Assembly: GCA_000469685.2 (NCBI GenBank)
Contig: LS997563.1
Coordinates: 13,555,440 to 13,619,439, forward strand
DNA: 64,000 bases
Source: Haemonchus contortus
Taxonomy: Eukaryota > Nematoda > Chromadorea > Rhabditida > Trichostrongylidae
Reading direction: 5' to 3'
The translations under genes were made by a program, and so were the position numbers. The notes beneath the pieces were generated by a model that worked only from the letters and a program-made list of their open reading frames with translations, was not told the origin of the DNA and did not search any database. Shown one piece after another: positions 51,860 through 63,900 of this stretch. Each line of letters begins with the position of its first letter. The first letter of the stretch is position 1.

Positions 51860-52330
51860 TGCCTCGAAGGTTTACGCGCGCATAATTGTGATTCCTGTGC
51901 CACGATCCACTGTGATTTCGAAAACGTCTCCGTTTTGCTTTTGAATTAGATGATTCCCCAAGGCAGTGAACCCTTTCAATCGCTTCATACCATCTATGCG
52001 CTCCTTAATCCTAACATCAAGTGGTCTTGCCGTTTCGCCTATATACTCATCACCACAATCATGGCAAGTAATCTTGTAGACCACCCCAGACCTGGTGCAA
52101 TCACACTCCTTGCCAGCTGGGCAGACCTCACAGTTTGAGGTTTTACATAGGCGATCGTATCGCCTGTTCCGAAACAGACGCTTCTTTAGATTGAAGGGTG
52201 GTACGTTTACAATGGCAACCGCATTTTACAAGCACGATCTCTTGTGACACTTCCTAATCGTGGCGCTGACCTCATAAGAGATGAATGGTAGCACAAAACG
52301 AATCTGCCCATCTATCGAGATACCACCATG
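51860..52330 (-). pseudogene. Penelope-like element fragment with GIY-YIG endonuclease
   Basis: On the minus strand, broken frames give LPFISYEVSATIRKC, typical of the linker between RT and endonuclease in Penelope-like elements, then [12 protein letters not shown] and [20 protein letters not shown], a GIY-YIG nuclease start (VYKI..YIGET) followed by the conserved RPLDVRIKE segment. A stop codon interrupts the linker. The RT is absent, so this is a 3' fragment of a retroelement. Confidence 0.75.
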
Positions 52331-52484
52331 TCTGAGGATCAAGTCGCCAGAAGAAGAAGCTCTTCGTATAGTCGAAAAGTTGTAATGGACAACGATATTT
52401 TTATTGCTGGGTCTTCTGTACCACTATGTAACAATCATATCGCCTTGTACAGATCTTTCAAGACTCTGGAAGATTGCATGATCA

Positions 52485-52620
52485 CCTTCTTCAGAGTCTT
52501 GAGAGACAACCGGTCTTTTAGTCGACCGCGGTTAAACGTTTAGCAGCGGTCGACTAAAAGACCGGTTATCTCTCGAAACTCTGAAAAGGGCGATCAATAA
52601 AGCCGAAACGTAGGTTGATA
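52485..52620. repeat. Inverted repeat with CGAAACG hairpin next to Penelope-like fragment
   Basis: GAGAGACAACCGGTCTTTTA then GTCGACCGC (from 52,501) pairs with GCGGTCGAC then TAAAAGACCGGTTATCTCTC; weaker pairing extends outward. It is followed by CTGAAAAGGGC..GCCGAAACG, the hairpin-plus-GAAAC signature seen at several other sites here. It probably belongs to the terminal repeat of the Penelope-like element. Confidence 0.7.
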
Positions 52621-53855
52621 CGAGCTTGTTTGTCATCTTGGTAGCAGGTTCATTAAAAGTCGTACAAAATTCAGACAAAGCCATGCCAGTTTATTGAGAG
52701 TTGAACCTGGATACTTATTGTATATTGCTTTACTAATAGCTGAATCAATATACCAGCTTGCAGAGGGTGCGCTTCCTTGCGCGCGTCCGTCGAAACTAGG
52801 TCACGTCGCATGTGGCAGGTCAGCCCGCTATACTTGACGAATGTCGCGGTTGTCAGTGGGGCATACGATTTGCGCATGGTCCGCGGCAGTCAGCTCAAAG
52901 AGACGATAACACGGACAAGTGCAAATCGTTCGTTCCACTGACACTTGGTGGTACTGTAATGTCATCTCGAGACCTCAGTGGGGGGCGCCGCACACGAAGT
53001 GGGCGGGGTGACCTTTCTTCGACGGACGCGGGCAACCGACGTTCTCCGCTTGCTGACGGTATGACAGTTGTCTAGAGCCGTACGGTCACCCCGTCCTCCT
53101 CTCATCCTTTTTGCTTGACTCGAAAAGTCTTCCTTGATCATCTTCATTTGTTATCATCATTTGTTGCTGAGTTATAAAAGGCCCTATCCGATGTCCATAA
53201 CAAAAAAGCTTCACTGCAAAGACAAAATCTCTGAAGTTGTTGAAACCTCATAATACCCTGTTATCCCCCTGGATAGGACCAGATGTAAAATGGGTAAGGA
53301 TCCTCGAAACCCTTCCAGAGGCAGAAAAAACAAGAGAAATTGGATGTAGAAATGTAATATGACCATCAAAGAATTATAAGACGGAAACCGTCGGTGCTGG
53401 CGATAGCGGGAGAGCCGGCTGCCTTGGGACAAGTGGCATCACAATGGGTGGAAGCGTGGTTGCCTGCTGCGTGTATAATAGCTATCTTTTCTTGTGAGCA
53501 TCAAAGGAAATGCACTTAGAAATATCTATATTCATTCATCTACAAGCTATAACAGTTGTATAACAGTTGTATATAAAAGGCGTTAAGATAGACTTAGATA
53601 TATCGATCACAACGTCACGTGGAATACAAGCGTGCCCAAGGAACTTTCCAAGCCGCACCGATTTTGACCCTGTGTTAATACTGATGTACACACAGTAATG
53701 TCAGAAAGAAAGGAGTGTTCAAAAAAACAAAATAAGTTAAAACTTGACACACTTTCCCGAGAAAGAATAAATGTATAACACGACAAAAGCAAAGAGTGAA
53801 CTAGTTAAATGTATAACAGACAGTAAAACCTGATCCACAGTGTTAACAAATTAAT
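52621..53855. other. Downstream of SRP receptor gene, no gene recognised
   Basis: Mostly 3' flank of the SRP receptor gene. Overlapping ORFs at 52,812-53,147 lie on opposite strands and have no support. Confidence 0.35.
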
Positions 53856-56800
53856 TTACTTAAGAAGAGCAGAAACTACTGCACCGATATTAAGAGTGCG
53901 AAGATCCGAGTATGTCTGTCCGCACCCGACAAAAACGATAGGTTGACCAGTAATATAGGCCATCGAAACGGCAGCACCAACCTAAGTCAATGGGAATAAT
54001 CCTAATTCAACCACAACATATCAGAGCAAAAAAAGACAATACCTTGTCATCAATCGTATCAAATTTCGTCAAAACTATGCCGTCAATCAAGCGTGGCGCT
54101 GCACCCGGTGTAGCGTTGTCGGCAAGAGCCTAGAAATAAACGAAAGTTTTCTGCTAGTGGACTATAAAGCAACCTCGACATACGAGTGGGGTAGTGCATA
54201 CTAACAACCACTAAGCCGTGCACATATCAGAATAACATCTTATTCACCTGATTAAACTTGACCAGTTGATCCACAGCCTCATTTCCAACGAGAGCTTCAC
54301 CAACAAAAAGGACCAGATCCGGTTCGTTCACTCTTATCAACTGAAACAGAAGGACTTTCAGCAATTGTCATCACTGCAATTAATGTAACTCTACCTTCGC
54401 TAGTTCTCTCATTAGTGGCTCGTTGTCCTGCATCCGCCCAGCAGTATCCACTAGGACAACATCGATGGCACGCTCAGCAGCTATTCCAATCGCGGCAGCT
54501 GCTAGACTTGCAGAATCCTTTCCGTAGCCTTGTTCGAAGAGCTGCAGTTACTGAGTCTTAGATCATGAGAAACTCAGAAATGCGGATATCAAGGGATGTC
54601 GATTTATTCAATGTTTATTCATAGCATTGAAAGGTATTCTGAAAGCGAAGACGGATGGTACACGCTACTGCACTCTTCAAGGGGGAGGACATCAGTGAAC
54701 GCCATTGTAGGACGCCAGCTTCCTTGTCTTATGCCAACAACCTATCAGTCTTTTTTCTTCCGAAGATTCTTTCAATAATCACTCGAGAACATATGCACAC
54801 TTTAGGACCCTACCACTCCTTACCTTGCCGTTGTATGCATTAGGTATGTTGGAGCTGCCCAGCATAAATTTTGAAAAGTAATCATAAACTCAATAATAAA
54901 GTTTGTTGCGAAGGAAGTGAATGAAGCTAAAGACGTGTACGGAGCAGAGATTTGATCAACAATCTTAACATCAGACTGTCTCGAGCTCAACGTCTCATAA
55001 ACGTAGCTGCCCATGCTCACTACACACAGAGTGGGCTGACCTAATTAATTCCCTCCTCAGACACTTCAGAGACATAAAGATATCATAAAGCGACACTCAG
55101 CGAAGGTTCCATTCACTCCGGCTCACTTCGAACATTCGATGTACGAACCTTTCAGTTGTGAACATCGAGACAAGATTTCATTCGATGTACACAACAGAAA
55201 GGAAGACGGTAGTGTTGAATGCCTTTTGCTCAACGGACAGGGATTGAAAAGTGTGAAATGAGTTGACTCACTAACCTGAACGGAGTTAGGATGGAGGGCA
55301 TTGAGATGCTTTGTGTGAGTGCGCAACTGCTCAACGGCACCTGCACGGAAGGTATCACCTGCGGCGATTAACACGCGATGATTGTTCTCGTTAAGCCAAA
55401 AAGTAATCTGAATTCATCAATCTAAATTACATTTATAATACAAACCGGTGCAACTAACAAGATAACCTTAGCCAAGTTCGTACTCTTCCCGACTCCGTTA
55501 ACTCCGCAGAAAACAACGACGTAAGGACGGCCCTCACTTTTCGCCTCAACGATGTCGCGCAAGATATCGACACGACGTTTAGGAGTGAGCAGCTGGAAAC
55601 ATAAGAATCATGAGAGGCAGCGGTTGTATGTAATACCATAAGGAAACGGAATTATGCAACCGTGTCAAAGATATTACGCTATGAATTAGTCAAGAAAGCA
55701 ATGTAAAGAGACCTGAGTGAGAGATTCTCTGACGGCTTCCTTCACTTCCGAACTGACTCGACTGAAGGTGCTTACAACTTTACCCTCCAACTTACGAGCA
55801 ACAGATCGACATATCTTATCCGCAGGCTCGGCAGCAACATTCTTCACTGCAATACCGACAATCTCTTAAGGAATTGAGAAACTTAGCACTAAACGAATAA
55901 GCAGCTTTATGACTTACGTATGAGGTTTTCACGCATAGTCTCGAGAACTGGCTCGATATCTTCGGCAGTAATTTGCTTGTTGCCAACCAAATTTTTGAAT
56001 GCGCCAAACCAGGAACCTTTCGTCTGTGCTGCCGCAACAATCCTAAAAGGCTACAGTGAGTGAGATCGGTTCAACTTGCGGCATAATCTCTACATAGTGA
56101 GGCTAGATCGCCAGTTTGGGACGAGATGACCACCTCCGAATTGTCCCTCTGACTAATTTGGAATTATACCGCCTTCCTTCGATGGCCGCTAATCACTATC
56201 TTTGCGTTCTATAAGGGTTTTTTTTTGAGAAGAGTTATACTTTTTCAAAAGCGGCTTCTAAGACGCAGGACTCTCGTCGTAGGCGGATATTCAATAGCTT
56301 ACGGTTACCCAGCACGTATCAGACACACTACTCACCCCTGTTTTTTCACCTCCAGGCTTTCGTTGAACAGGGCAAGAGATTTAAGTAGGGAGCACGCTCA
56401 CTGTGAGGACACTTCATCCACCGTATGTGGGTTTCCTTCATCTCACATGGCGACCCATCTCTTACCTCTGCTAGTAATTTTCTCCCGGCGTCTAAGCTGT
56501 TACGAAACCAAATTAAATTTTGCCTATCGCACCGTCCATTGTTGCGTAGGCAGCAATCAAAATGAACCAGTGGGCAGCGCTACGAATGACAATATTACTT
56601 ACTCTTCGGCACTGTCATCCTCTCCATCCGAAAATCCTTGGAGTTGAGCAGATCGACCGACAAATTTGCGCTAAATCAGCGCATTTCAATTCAGCTATAA
56701 ATTGACAAAGAAATGAGAAAAATAAGCAAAAAGCACAGGCTAAAATAGTTACTCAGGGATCAAATACATATGATTTCTATTCCGTCTCAAAGAGAGAAAA

Positions 56801-59800
56801 AGGGGGTTAAATTATTGTCGGCAGCCTAGTGCGGACGGACTATTCCCTCAAAACCTCGGTGACAACTAGTTCGTAGTGGCTTGCGCAGCGAATCCAAGGC
56901 AATAGATTCCCGTGGAACGCAGCTGCGACCAAAGAGATAGAAAACTCAGTCAACCATCTTTGCCTGCTCTGAACTATGGTTCTTATATGCATATTACGCG
57001 ATCACACTTTACGAAAAGGCACAACATGCAGGAGACATGTTTTACTTCAATAATACTGGCGGTTATCTTTCATGAAACGAAAAGATTATCTGCAAGCCTC
57101 TCTTTTTGTCAAAAACGCCATGGCGGCCACAGTGCTGGGACAGGGTATGTCTATCCTCACTTACGGTGAGAATAGATCTAAACTTAGTTTACTTTGAGGC
57201 TCCGAAATACAGAAATCCATCGACTGGTATCCTTTTTTTCACGTGGCTCATCTGCCGCTGCGCGCTCTCTTTCATGTGAAAGTGCGCTCTTTACGCTCTT
57301 TCCCCCTTACAAGAAGGAGTATGGAAGGAAGAATATGCAGAAAATGGAATACGGAAACACACGTGACGCCCAATAAAAATACAACAGTAACGACAAAAGT
57401 TCAAGGCGTCAGAGGACAATGGAGTCAAGAGCATCAGGGATTCCAGCAAGCAAGGAATTACAGTATGTCTGTGAGGGCGCTTCTTGAATTAAAAGGATTG
57501 CTACGAAGATATGTTGCGTGTCTTGTTGAAAAAGAACGATGTAGACTACTTCAAAGCAAAAATCTCAAAAGCTTTTTACATTCCCCCGAAATCCCTGACT
57601 GCATTCGCGAGTGCTCAGACAATTCAATTCAAGTTATGTTGTTTTATTTCAGACCCAAAGTAAAAAACCTTTTGTTTATAATTCTAGAACCCTTAAAACA
57701 ATGTTTTGCAGTGTTTTGCCGTACAGGTTTGTTATGGTAGAAACCGCTTTATTTGGTCGACGTTTCGACTATCTCGTCGTCTTCAAGGACCTGAAAGCAG
57801 TTCGGAGCTCCTGCTTTCAGGTCCTTGAAGACGACGAGATAGTCGAAACGTCGACCAAATAAAGCGGTTTCTACCATAACAAACCTGTACGGCAAAACAC
57901 TGCAAAACATTATGCAACATGCCCAGGTTTCAAGAAGACCGAACGTGGAATTTCCTTAAAACAATCACAACGCAAATTCGCTATAACTCGAAAATAATCG
58001 AAACAGCAAAGCAAAATGGATCTAATCATGCCCTATCTGTCGAGCTTTCCAACTTCTAAGTTCAACGCCGATGCGAGCTAAGCGACTTATCACCTCATAC
58101 GATTGCTAAGAAAATAAAGATAATTTAACCATCAGTAACCACAGGGGTCCCGGAAGTGTACCCTACCCAGAAAGCAGAGGACCGAACTAAAGTCTGACCA
58201 TGAACCACTCCAATGCGACAAATTGCTCGATTCATTTCCGAATGACTTAACCTATAGGATTTTAATCAACGCCCTGGTTAGATGAACAAAAACTGCGATG
58301 TACCTCGAGCATATCCTAAGTTCACCACCGATTATTCAGAGAAATCAGAGTGATGGAAATCTTGTTTATATTCACTCACCTAACTTTCAGTATAGATGAG
58401 AGAACAGCAGATAGGTAATAAGTTCATAAACAAAAGTAGGCACTTTAAACAGTGTTGTTGATTCACAAATTAAAATGAAGACGATTAATCCTACCTGCTC
58501 ATTGATGAACGCGAGATCCTCCTCTTCACGACCATTTGGTTGCTCCTTAATAGGTATCAACAGAATCAATTTAATGAGAATTAAGCTTTGCTTTGTGATA
58601 TATGTGGAGAAAATAAAGTGTTAATTAGAACCTTGCCCTTGTCACCAGAATAATCAAGGTTTGTATTATTCTTTACATCCCCCGAAAGCTCCCAAACTCG
58701 TGCTTGCTTTCCTTTCTTTTTGGGTTCCGTTTCTGGCGTCCTGAAAATCCAGCATAGAACATTTGCTGGTAGTGCATCAATAAAATGTTAGCTATAACTT
58801 TGTCAACACAAAACATACTTGGCAGCCGATGTTTTCTTTGCATTCATCTTTTTCAGCAATATTTCCCTACGCCTCGCAATCTCATCATTCGGAGAGCCTG
58901 GAGTGGAACCGACATCGCTACCGGAATCAGTAGAGCCACTGTAAGCAAATGAGTCAACAACAACCAGAGTAATTAACAGGTGAAAGTTCAGGTGAGGTTT
59001 TATGAACTTAAGCGCTTGAGGCTAAACTTTAGTGGAAGTTCACTGAATGGTGATGAGCGTCAAAGATTCACAGTTCGAAATAAACAATGTGTTATACAGA
59101 AACCAAACCGCTTTACAAAAATTGGACTTTTTAAGGGATCTATTAGGTTGTTCGGAAAGGAATGCGCGCTAACTTTGTTCATTCATTTCTCCCCTACGAT
59201 AGAAGATTTTTCAGAACAGTTTTGTTTATTCGGAAGAGCTCTTTATTGCGCATCTTTTGATATATTTTTGTCTATGTTTACTTCGTTTTTTCTAAGAAAA
59301 AAAGTTTAAAGGGTGCTCGACCAAAAATGCCTTTTGCGGGCTTGCATGTGGTACAACTTCAAACAAGGAAAATCGGCTGCTGAATCTCATCGTGCCACAT
59401 CTGAAGTATACGGCGAAAAAGCCCTGTCAGAAAGCCAGTGTCCACGATGGCATCAGCGTTTCAAAAACGGTAATGAAAGCTTGGAGGGCGAAGATCACGG
59501 AAGTCGGCCTCAATTCGTCGATATGCAAGTGTTGAAGACCGTCATTAAATTGGGTCCACACCAAACCACCCGAGAACTGGCAACACATGTTGGCTACTGA
59601 AACCCTACCATCCATGAGCATTTGCTGGCAATTTGCATGACGAACAGGTACGGAAAATGGGTACCGCACCAGCTGAGCGACGCAAACCAGGCAACACGAG
59701 TGGCGATGGCCGAAATTCTTCTTTATCGCTCCAAGAACAGCGGTTTTTTCAACTCTATTATTACATCAGACAGGAAATGGATGTGCCTCGACTACGCAAC

Positions 59801-62800
59801 ACGAAAAAGACAGCGGTTAGACGCCGGTGACACTCCAAAACCGACTCCGAAACCGGATATACACAGTAGAAAGGTGATGCTCAGTGTTTGGTGGAACAGC
59901 AAAGGTTGAGTGTAGTTTGAAGTCCTTAATTCGGGTCAAACGGTTACGGCGGACATATACGAAGATCATCTGGACCGCGTGGATCAAGCACTGCGTCATC
60001 AAGGTGTCGAAACGAGGTCGACAAAATTCCTCCTCGGCAACGCTCGTCAACATGTTGCGAAAACCACCTTGGAAAAAAATTGAGGAATAGGGGTTGGGAA
60101 TTCCTGCCTCATCCGCCTAACAGCCCAGACCTGACTCCATCCGATGACCATCTGTTCCGGTCAATACAGCACTCCTTGGCCGAGAGAAAATTCAAAAACC
60201 GCGAAAAAGTCCAACTCGGGGTGTCCAACTACTTTGAGTTGCAACCGGCCGAGTTCTTCAGAAGATGAATCCATTCTTTGCCTAAACGTAGACAACAAGT
60301 CATCGATAGTAATGAAAAATATATTTTGAATTGATCTTGTTTAGTTTCGTTTTTATATTAAAAAATTTTCTGAACTCAAACGCGCATTCCTTTCCGAACA
60401 ACCTAATATAATGGTACCTACTGCAGGCCTCACCTCTGAGCTTGTCCTCAAAAAAAAAAAAAAAAATTGCTGAAAGAAATGACGGTAAGCGTGAGAGCAT
60501 CATTGAACAGTTAGACTTACACAACTACTTCCTCTGTCACAGGCTTCTTTCGGACATCTTCAGCCTTCTTAGATTTCTTATCATCTCCTGGGCGACTGAT
60601 GATCATTGAATCGATCGTCTTTTGTGATTTTACACTTTCCTAAAGGTAGAAATCGCAATTCAATATATCCGCTAAAAACAATACATCCGCTAGATAGCAA
60701 ACTAATGAAATTAATTACACTTCTGCCTTCAGGATCGAGGTCGTGCTATATCACTGATGAAAAGACTTTTGAAATGCTTTTCATAGAATTAGCAAGGCTT
60801 ATTAAAGTGTGGAAAAAGAGGGGACACAATGCAAAAAATAATGGAAATAATGCCAATACTATTTGAAGAGTAAGAACTCGTAAGGATTGGCAATCATTGA
60901 ATAAAATTTGCAGGTGATAAACGCAAACATCAAAAGACTAATTGTTAAAAAAATTTCAAAACAAACAGCATTCAAGCACGACTCCAGGTTAAGTCTGAGT
61001 ATATCCGTAATAAAAAGCTATAGAGGCTAAAGGGTAACACCTTCTACCTCGATGATAGATTAAATCGAAACGATTTTTTTTGAGCAACAAAAAAGAAATA
61101 AAAAAACGGAAAACCTACTTGGAATGTTCTCGGCTTTTTAGGAATACCCGTGGATTGCACATTCGATCTCATAAGGTCATCGCGGATACTAAAAGGTAGG
61201 AAAAGATTGTGAAAATCACAAAAATATGATTTCAACAGGGAAAAGAAATAACCAAACTACTCTTGTAGTATAGTGCTTTGGTGACAAGGTGACAATCTAT
61301 TGTAGAATTCACAAAGATTATACCTTAACAAATGAAACTGACCACATGAATTCTGATTCGAAGTGGCGAAATGACTCTTGTCCATACTGGTATAAAACCT
61401 GAAAAAAAAAAACTAATTTAGAGCAAGTCCCAGGAAAACCATAAAAGTGGTATGGCTCAATCCTACACTTTCCGCTCTAATAGTTTGAAATTTCACAAAA
61501 AAGCTGCTTGCCTGGGTATGTCACTTTTGATGAACAATAAATTTCAATATGAAAGTTATATCAGAGCACACCAAGCACATATTTTATTCTCCGCCTTCCT
61601 CGATCAATCTCCATCTCCATAGAGCTTTCTCTTCGTCTTATACGCAAACATAAATGCCTATTTGAAGACCATTTGAACTAAAAGAGTCTTGACATCCCTA
61701 TACGGTGGGTTTACTTATCATTTTTAGCTAAGAAATCATGCATTCGTCTAATAAAAATTAGTTCCGCTGTTTCAGCCCCCGTCAATACGGCTCCCTGGGC
61801 TGAACGTCTAAGCCCCAATCGTTGCTTTCACACTTAGCGGCGTGCCCACAGAACTATCGTCATTTCCACCGACCGACATACCGACGGCGGAGCTAGTCTC
61901 GTTCGTGTCATATGGTCTCCCGCTGCCATACAGGTGGTTCATATCACCCCATCTGATTGAAGACACTGTGCTTGGTCCAGTTGAAGAACCCGTGCAATTT
62001 TCGAGCACCATTAGACACTACGAAACATCACGCCCTTGCTGATGGATCCCACTAAACAAACAGCAGGCCGTAGGTGCTTAATTTCGAAGGACGTGCTATC
62101 ATATCGCCGACATAACGAAATCATGGCGCGTGGTCCACACACGTGGCACACAATGCATTAGGGCAAGAGTGAAGCCGAATTTCAATGCAACATTTCCTAA
62201 CAATTGAACGCACTTTGCTCTGATCGCATTTAAGTACGCATTTGAAAATAAAGCAAAAAAAAAAAAAACAAGAGGAATAGGATAAGCTAATATATGGACA
62301 AAAAAACCGTGTGAGGCACGGTTCAGGTTCTCAGAAGGGAAACCACATCTCCTTTCAAAGTCCCACTACGGTCGTGTCGTAGCATGTTCACTACAGTAGG
62401 TGTCATAATCGTAGGGATCACGGCATGGCTCTATTATCACGGGACAGAACAGCAGCACACCACTTGATTTCGGTGCCGTCCTCGGCTGTTTACCACTAAC
62501 CAGATACTGTTGTTCGTTCTTCGAAGTATGGAAAACATCCGTGTTTCGGCCAGCCATAATGTGGCAAAATATTCAGGTTTTAATGTAGCTACGGAGCGGA
62601 GTTTTATTACCGGTTCACCCACTTTATCACTACAATTTCGACACCAAATTTAATCCTATTGATAGCATCTGTCTAGTCGTGCACTCAATGATCTGATCAA
62701 CGACTGATGATCCCTACTCTTCATGATGTTACGTTTGGCAATCTGCCAGCATCTACAGGTACCTAAATTCGCTCCGAAGTCGTCAACAACATCAAAAACC

Positions 62801-63900
62801 CTAAGATATCGAAAACAAAATCGACAGCAGTTCCAACGTACTTGCTTATTCAATAAAACATTCTTGTACATATCCCGGAATTTTTGGCGGACGTCAGAGA
62901 GCAGTTTGTCCGTGTACGACAATTGTATTGCCGATTGGTAGATAACCTCAAAAAGGATTCTAGGTCTAATTCAGGCTATACAGTCAGCCAGAGCAAATTC
63001 AACATACAAAAAAACTGAACGACATAAAACTAACAACGAAAACCAGCTCAAACTCATTATCCATCATGAACTTGATGGTCATGTCGTTGTATTTGTACTG
63101 AGAAACAGCACGTTCCTAAAAAATATGTTAAGAGAAAGGTTACTAAGGTAAAAGTCGTAAAGAACACAACCTGTATCAGGACATCTTTCACAAATGCATT
63201 GATAGCGTCAACAAACCGCTCCGCACCTTCCTGAAATTTTCAATGTTCAACAATCGAACCAAATTTGCCCTTCACTACCAGGAAGAACCCTCATCCTATC
63301 GTATTCATTTCTTGCATAGGTATTCTCTACCGAACATCCCCGTTGGGACCATTTTAGGGAGAGTGATTAACCTTAGTTGCGAGTCTTAGAAACCAAACTC
63401 TACGAAACTGAGGAACCTAGCCATATTTTGATTCGTCCAGAATCAACTCCACAATCTTTTAATATATTGTTCATCATGTTGCGGCTCCGATTAAAATAAA
63501 GGATAAATCTTTTGGCGATGATCAAGCCCGTTTGAATACGCCCATGCATTCGCCTTTCATTCAGAATCGTGGTGGCTTAATGAATGCGTAGACCTGTACA
63601 ATGATTTGGAGTGACCATTCGATGTACAAGTCAGTGCTTTAATCCTCCCAGACGAGCCTGGTACCAATTAACTGACCCCGGAGGGATGGAAGGCTTGGTT
63701 GGCCTAGGCAGATATCGATCCCGGATCCGAACCGGTGATCATACGTGTGTGATAGCGAGCCATCTGTCACTAAACTACTTACTCAACCAAATAAAATGCG
63801 GCTCTTTAAATTAAACTGCGATGAACTGATCGGAAATTCGTACCTGGAATGCCCATAAGCCAAAGCCACCTTTTGTAAAAATAGCAAAAAGCTCGATCAT
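53856..63900 (-). CDS. SRPRA: Signal recognition particle receptor alpha subunit, 19 exons
   Basis: The docking-protein GTPase at the ER membrane that takes ribosome-SRP complexes to the translocon. Exons (minus): 63900-63844, 63230-63171, 63115-63035, 62946-62842, 61398-61343, 61188-61119, 60639-60521, 58938-58819, 58740-58632, 58545-58495, 56670-56603, 56042-55918, 55846-55713, 55592-55467, 55407-55276, 54541-54395, 54340-54248, 54129-54043, 53981-53856. All junctions are GT..AG with matching phases; total 621 aa, close to the usual size of about 640. Residues 1-130 are the longin-like SRX domain (start [16 protein letters not shown]), 130-300 a charged linker, and about 310-621 the NG domain with P-loop GVNGVGKST (415-423), [18 protein letters not shown] (503), TKFDTIDDK (572) and GCGQTYSDL near the end. 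A possible 5'-UTR exon ends at 63,964, or 63,914 is a trans-splice site. Large introns hold transposons. Confidence 0.96.
57700..57911. repeat. Perfect 101-bp inverted repeat in SRPRA intron
   Basis: The left arm 57700-57800 and right arm 57811-57911 are complementary over about 101 bp with a 10-bp spacer (ttcggagctc), as far as I can read without mismatch. The arm contains GAAGACGACGAGATAGTCGAAACG, then TCGACCAAATAAAG, the same signature as in the Penelope-associated repeats. Transcribed as part of the SRPRA intron it would form a long hairpin. Confidence 0.9.
59153..60406 (+). mobile_element. mariner transposon copy in SRPRA intron
   Basis: Terminal inverted repeats TTAGGTTGTTCGGAAAGGAATGCGCG (26 bp; described here as TTAGGTTGTTCGGAAAGGAA plus TGCGCG) begin at 59153 and end at 60406. 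TA flanks both sides (59151-59152, 60407-60408). The total of 1,254 bp is typical for mariner. It lies in the intron between exons 60639-60521 and 58938-58819 of the SRP receptor gene, in the opposite orientation to that gene. Confidence 0.95.
59325..60270 (+). pseudogene. mariner transposase, inactivated
   Basis: Starts [20 protein letters not shown], followed by the helix-turn-helix region ([20 protein letters not shown]) of mariner transposases. There is an in-frame TGA near 59,598, at least two later frame changes (near 59,630 and 59,905) and another stop near 60,080. Of the D,D34D catalytic triad, the first D (ITSDRKW) and third ([12 protein letters not shown]) are recognisable; the second, in the usual HDNARPH motif, reads LLGNARQH and has lost the Asp. 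The copy cannot move itself. Confidence 0.9.
63590..63790 (-). repeat. SINE family A, copy in SRPRA intron 1
   Basis: Reverse complement of the 5.7 kb SINE: contains the complements of GGTACCAGACTCGTCT-like, CCAAGCCTTCCATCCCTCCG and the B box (GGTTCGGATCCGGGATCGAT). It lies between exons 63900-63844 and 63230-63171 of the SRP receptor gene. Confidence 0.85.

Noticed and set aside
57243..57740. 165-codon plus-strand ORF in the SRPRA intron
   Set aside because: No motif, no splice context and no start context, and it runs into the inverted repeat; probably chance.
61808..62011. 67-codon minus-strand ORF between SRPRA exons 62842-62946 and 61343-61398
   Set aside because: Gly/Ser/Thr-rich but does not fit the phases of the flanking exons and has no counterpart in the receptor family; adjacent exons join correctly without it.
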